From: Parahoeflea olei
GTDB taxonomy: Bacteria; Pseudomonadota; Alphaproteobacteria; Rhizobiales; Rhizobiaceae
Assembly (NCBI RefSeq): GCF_001703635.1
Contig: NZ_LQZT01000049.1
Span: forward strand, 96,140-160,139
DNA: 64,000 bases
Reading direction: 5' to 3'
The position numbers and the translations under genes are program-made. The notes beneath the pieces were generated by a model. It was given only the letters and a program-made list of their open reading frames with translations, was not told the origin of the DNA and did not search any database. Positions 61,802 to 64,000 of this stretch are shown piece by piece (position 1 is the stretch's first letter; every line of letters starts with the position of its first letter).

Positions 61802-62689
61802 ATGGCTGTTCAGTCGATGACGGGGTTCGCGCGCCATGAGGGCGAGGTGCAGGGCTGCCGGTTTGTCTGGGAACTCCGCTCGGTCAACGGCAAGAATCTC
61901 GACGTGCGGCTGCGGCTGCCGCAGGGCTTCGAGGCGCTGGAGCAGCCGGTGCGCAAGGCCGCGGCAGCCGCCTTCGCCCGCGGCAATATCCAGGTGTCTT
62001 TGTCGGTCAGCGCCGTGGCCTCGGCGGTGGAGGCGGTGGTCAACGAGGCGGCGCTCGAGGCGGTGATCGATCTCGTCGCCCGGCTGGCGGACCGCGTCGA
62101 TGCGCGCAAGCCGGCGCTCGACGGTCTGCTGAACATCAAGGGCGTGCTCGAATTCCGCGATCCCGAACTGAGCGAGACCGACCGCGAGGGGCGCGACCGC
62201 GCGGTGCTGGGCGGGTTTCTCGCCGCCGTCGAAGGGCTCAAGGCGATGCGGCAGGCCGAGGGCGCAGCCCTTGCCGCGGTGCTTGGCCGGCAGGTGAACG
62301 AGATCGAGCGGCTTACGCTCAAGGTCGAGGCCGATCCGTCGCGCTCGCCGGAGGCGATCCGCGCGCGGCTGGCCCAGCAGGTGGCGGCGCTGATGGACAC
62401 CGGCGCCGGGCTCGACCGCGACCGGCTGCACATGGAGGCGGCGCTGCTTGCCACCAAGGCCGACCTGAGAGAGGAAATCGACCGCCTCAAGGCCCATGTC
62501 GCGGCCGCCCGGTCGCTGCTTGCGGGCGAGGGCGGCGCGGGCCGCAGGCTGGATTTCCTCGCGCAGGAATTCAATCGCGAAACCAATACCATATGCTCGA
62601 AATCGAATGCCGCGTCGGTCACCGCAATAGGTCTTGATTTGAAGGTCCTGATAGACCAGTTTCGCGAGCAAGTTCAAAATCTGGAGTAG
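61802..62689 (+). CDS. YicC-family endoribonuclease-like protein
   Basis: This 295-residue protein belongs to the YicC family, whose E. coli member takes part in RNA degradation. The N-terminal signature MAVQSMTGFARHEGE and WELRSVNGKNLDVRLRLP, and the C-terminal GRRLDFLAQEFNRETNTICSK, split into shorter runs here, are characteristic. I start at the ATG at 61802; an ATG nine codons upstream adds an unlike segment. It lies directly before gmk with a 2-base gap, the arrangement usual across proteobacteria. Confidence 0.92.
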   Translation: MAVQSMTGFARHEGEVQGCRFVWELRSVNGKNLDVRLRLPQGFEALEQPVRKAAAAAFARGNIQVSLSVSAVASAVEAVVNEAALEAVIDLVARLADRVDARKPALDGLLNIKGVLEFRDPELSETDREGRDRAVLGGFLAAVEGLKAMRQAEGAALAAVLGRQVNEIERLTLKVEADPSRSPEAIRARLAQQVAALMDTGAGLDRDRLHMEAALLATKADLREEIDRLKAHVAAARSLLAGEGGAGRRLDFLAQEFNRETNTICSKSNAASVTAIGLDLKVLIDQFREQVQNLE

Positions 62690-62691
62690 CG

Positions 62692-63348
62692 ATGAGTCAG
62701 CCGCCCGCCCATCTTCCCTCGTCCCGCATCAAGCGGCGCGGCCTCATGCTGGTGATCTCCTCACCCTCGGGCGCCGGCAAGTCCACCATCGCCCGAAACC
62801 TGCTAGAACATGACGACGGGCTCAGCCTGTCGGTGAGCGTGACCACCCGCCCGCGCCGCGGCAGCGAGATCGGGGGCGTGCACTACCATTTCAAGACGCA
62901 GAAGGAATTCGAGCGCATGCGCGATTCCGAATCGCTGCTGGAATGGGCCGAGGTGCACGGCAATTTCTACGGCACGCCGCGCGAGGCCGCCGAAGTGGCG
63001 ATGGCCGAAGGGCGCGACATGCTGTTCGACATCGACTGGCAGGGCGCGCAGCAGCTGCAGGAAAAGATGAGCGCCGACGTGGTCTCGATCTTCATCCTGC
63101 CGCCGTCGATGGAGGAACTGCGCGCGCGCCTGCACCGCCGCGCCGAAGATTCCGACGAGGTGATCGAACAGCGCCTCGCCAATGCCCGCTCGGAAATCGA
63201 GCACTGGCGCGAATATGATTACGTCGTCGTCAATGACGATCTCGACCGCGCCTTCTCCGCCGTGCGCGCCATCGTTCAGGCCGAACGCCTGCGCCGCGAC
63301 CGCCGCCCCGGCCTGTTCGATTTCGTCCAGGGCCTGCTCGACGGCTAA
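62692..63348 (+). CDS. gmk: Guanylate kinase
   Basis: Gmk phosphorylates GMP to GDP using ATP. The 218-residue protein has the P-loop SSPSGAGKST with Lys30, the GMP-binding residues in VTTRPRRGSEIGGVHYHF, and AEVHGNFYGTP and DIDWQGAQQL. The LID region is in RLHRRAEDSDEVIEQRL. The start is two bases after the stop of the upstream YicC-family gene. It ends the fab-mltG-gmk run. Confidence 0.97.
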   Translation: MSQPPAHLPSSRIKRRGLMLVISSPSGAGKSTIARNLLEHDDGLSLSVSVTTRPRRGSEIGGVHYHFKTQKEFERMRDSESLLEWAEVHGNFYGTPREAAEVAMAEGRDMLFDIDWQGAQQLQEKMSADVVSIFILPPSMEELRARLHRRAEDSDEVIEQRLANARSEIEHWREYDYVVVNDDLDRAFSAVRAIVQAERLRRDRRPGLFDFVQGLLDG

Positions 63349-63497
63349 CGCGGCCCTGCCGTCTTGGCACTACCGGGTGATGCTTCAGCCTTGAGGCGAG
63401 GCGTGTGCGCTCGCTGGCGCGCCACGTCTGTGCGGCGGGCCCGGTGTTCCGGCTGATGCGGCAGTCCGCGCGCGACCGGTGCGGGACGCCTCCGCCT

Positions 63498-64000
63498 TCA
63501 GGGCGCCGGGGTGCCGCCCTGCAGGACCGTCACGAACTTGTCGGTGTCGATATTGCCGCCGCACAGGATCACGCCCACGCGCTTGCCCTGCATCCGTTCC
63601 TTTTCCTGAAGGAGCGCCGCCAGCGGTGCTGCACCCGCACCTTCGGCCAAATTGTGCGAAGAGCGGAAATAGATGCGGATTGCCTCCGCCACCTCGGCGT
63701 CGCTGACGGCGACGATCCGTTCCGCGCCGGCCGCATAGATCTCGAAAGCTTCCCGGACCGGCACCCGCACGGCCATGCCGTCGGCGAAGGTGCGCGCGCT
63801 CCCGGTCTCGACCAGCCGCCCGGCCTCGACCGAGAGTTTTGCGGCCTGGGCCTCTGTCGAAACCACGCCGACGACCCTGGTCTTGAGGCCCAGCGCATCG
63901 CGCACGGAGATCACGCCGCAGATCCCGGAGCCGCAGCCGATCGGCACATAGACGGTGTCGAGGTTCTGGACTGCGGAGAAGAGCTCAAAGGCATAGCTTG
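63498..64000 (-). CDS. Threonine/serine dehydratase-like PLP enzyme, C-terminal part (runs off the window)
   Basis: Only the last 167 codons are present; the gene continues beyond the window end. The glycine-rich pyridoxal phosphate phosphate-binding loop VYVPIGCGSGICGVIS and the C-terminal part with HNLAEGAGAAPLAALLQEK and VGVILCGGNIDTDKF are typical of fold-type II threonine/serine dehydratases. The catalytic lysine lies in the missing part. Convergent with gmk; 149 bases of intergenic DNA separate the two, with nothing notable in them. Confidence 0.82.
   Translation of the reverse strand, partial: SYAFELFSAVQNLDTVYVPIGCGSGICGVISVRDALGLKTRVVGVVSTEAQAAKLSVEAGRLVETGSARTFADGMAVRVPVREAFEIYAAGAERIVAVSDAEVAEAIRIYFRSSHNLAEGAGAAPLAALLQEKERMQGKRVGVILCGGNIDTDKFVTVLQGGTPAP

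Overview
The window is GC-rich, densely packed chromosomal DNA from an alphaproteobacterium, most likely a member of the Rhizobiales (Rhizobiaceae/Hoeflea-like). The evidence is gene order: a feuP-feuQ-type two-component pair followed by a ccmI-ccmE-ccmF-ccmH cytochrome c maturation operon, degP, a second two-component system and glnE is a layout known from rhizobia. An RcGTA-type gene transfer agent cluster, a separate pepN, an rpsF-rpsR-(DUF2232 membrane protein)-rplI operon and fabD-fabG-acpP-fabF-mltG-yicC-gmk all fit the same group. No tRNA, rRNA or CRISPR array was seen.

Layout. (1) 1-9.8 kb: the tail half of a gene transfer agent cluster (g6 to g15 in RcGTA numbering), ending with a small holin-like gene. 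A minus-strand membrane protein gene with AT-rich flanks sits directly upstream of g6. (2) 9.9-13 kb: a small secreted FeuN-like protein, FeuP/FeuQ and a lipoprotein. (3) 13.1-26 kb: ccmI (with a duplicated C-terminal domain), ccmE, ccmF, ccmH, an alpha/beta-hydrolase-OsmC fusion, degP, an OmpR-type regulator, a frameshifted sensor kinase and glnE. (4) 26-30.5 kb: an accessory, lower-GC zone. It holds a solitary HsdR_N-type nuclease and an LCAT-like lipase cut in two by an in-frame TAG, and it is bracketed by an intact cytochrome b561 gene and a decayed copy of that gene's 3' end. (5) 30.6-37.3 kb: signalling genes (MarR regulator, NIT-domain chemoreceptor, PAS histidine kinase) and a zinc-binding peptidase-like protein. 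(6) 37.5-46.5 kb: pepN, a CoxL-type molybdoenzyme subunit without partners, an EamA transporter, an MFS transporter and a family-4 uracil-DNA glycosylase. (7) 46.5-49 kb: the ribosomal operon rpsF-rpsR-DUF2232-rplI, read on the minus strand from a strong promoter through a long leader. (8) 49.4-56.5 kb: a cysteine-free molybdopterin-fold protein paired with a GGDEF-EAL protein, a PPOX-fold protein, an MFS transporter, an aldo/keto reductase, a calcium/sodium antiporter and a small membrane protein. (9) 56.7-64 kb: the fatty-acid synthesis block leading into mltG, a YicC-family gene and gmk, then the truncated end of a threonine dehydratase-like gene.

How the genes work together. The GTA genes encode the adaptor, tail tube, tape measure, baseplate hub, peptidoglycan hydrolase and tail fibre of a DNA-transfer particle. 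The Ccm genes deliver and attach heme to c-type cytochromes. DegP and the regulators next to it serve the envelope, and GlnE controls glutamine synthetase. The fab block supplies acyl chains, with acpP carrying its own promoter and terminator. The most notable unexplained features are the rebuilt cytochrome b561 3' end beside a foreign-looking insert, two disrupted genes (lipase and sensor kinase), the doubled CcmI domain and the reverse-strand gene inside the GTA region.
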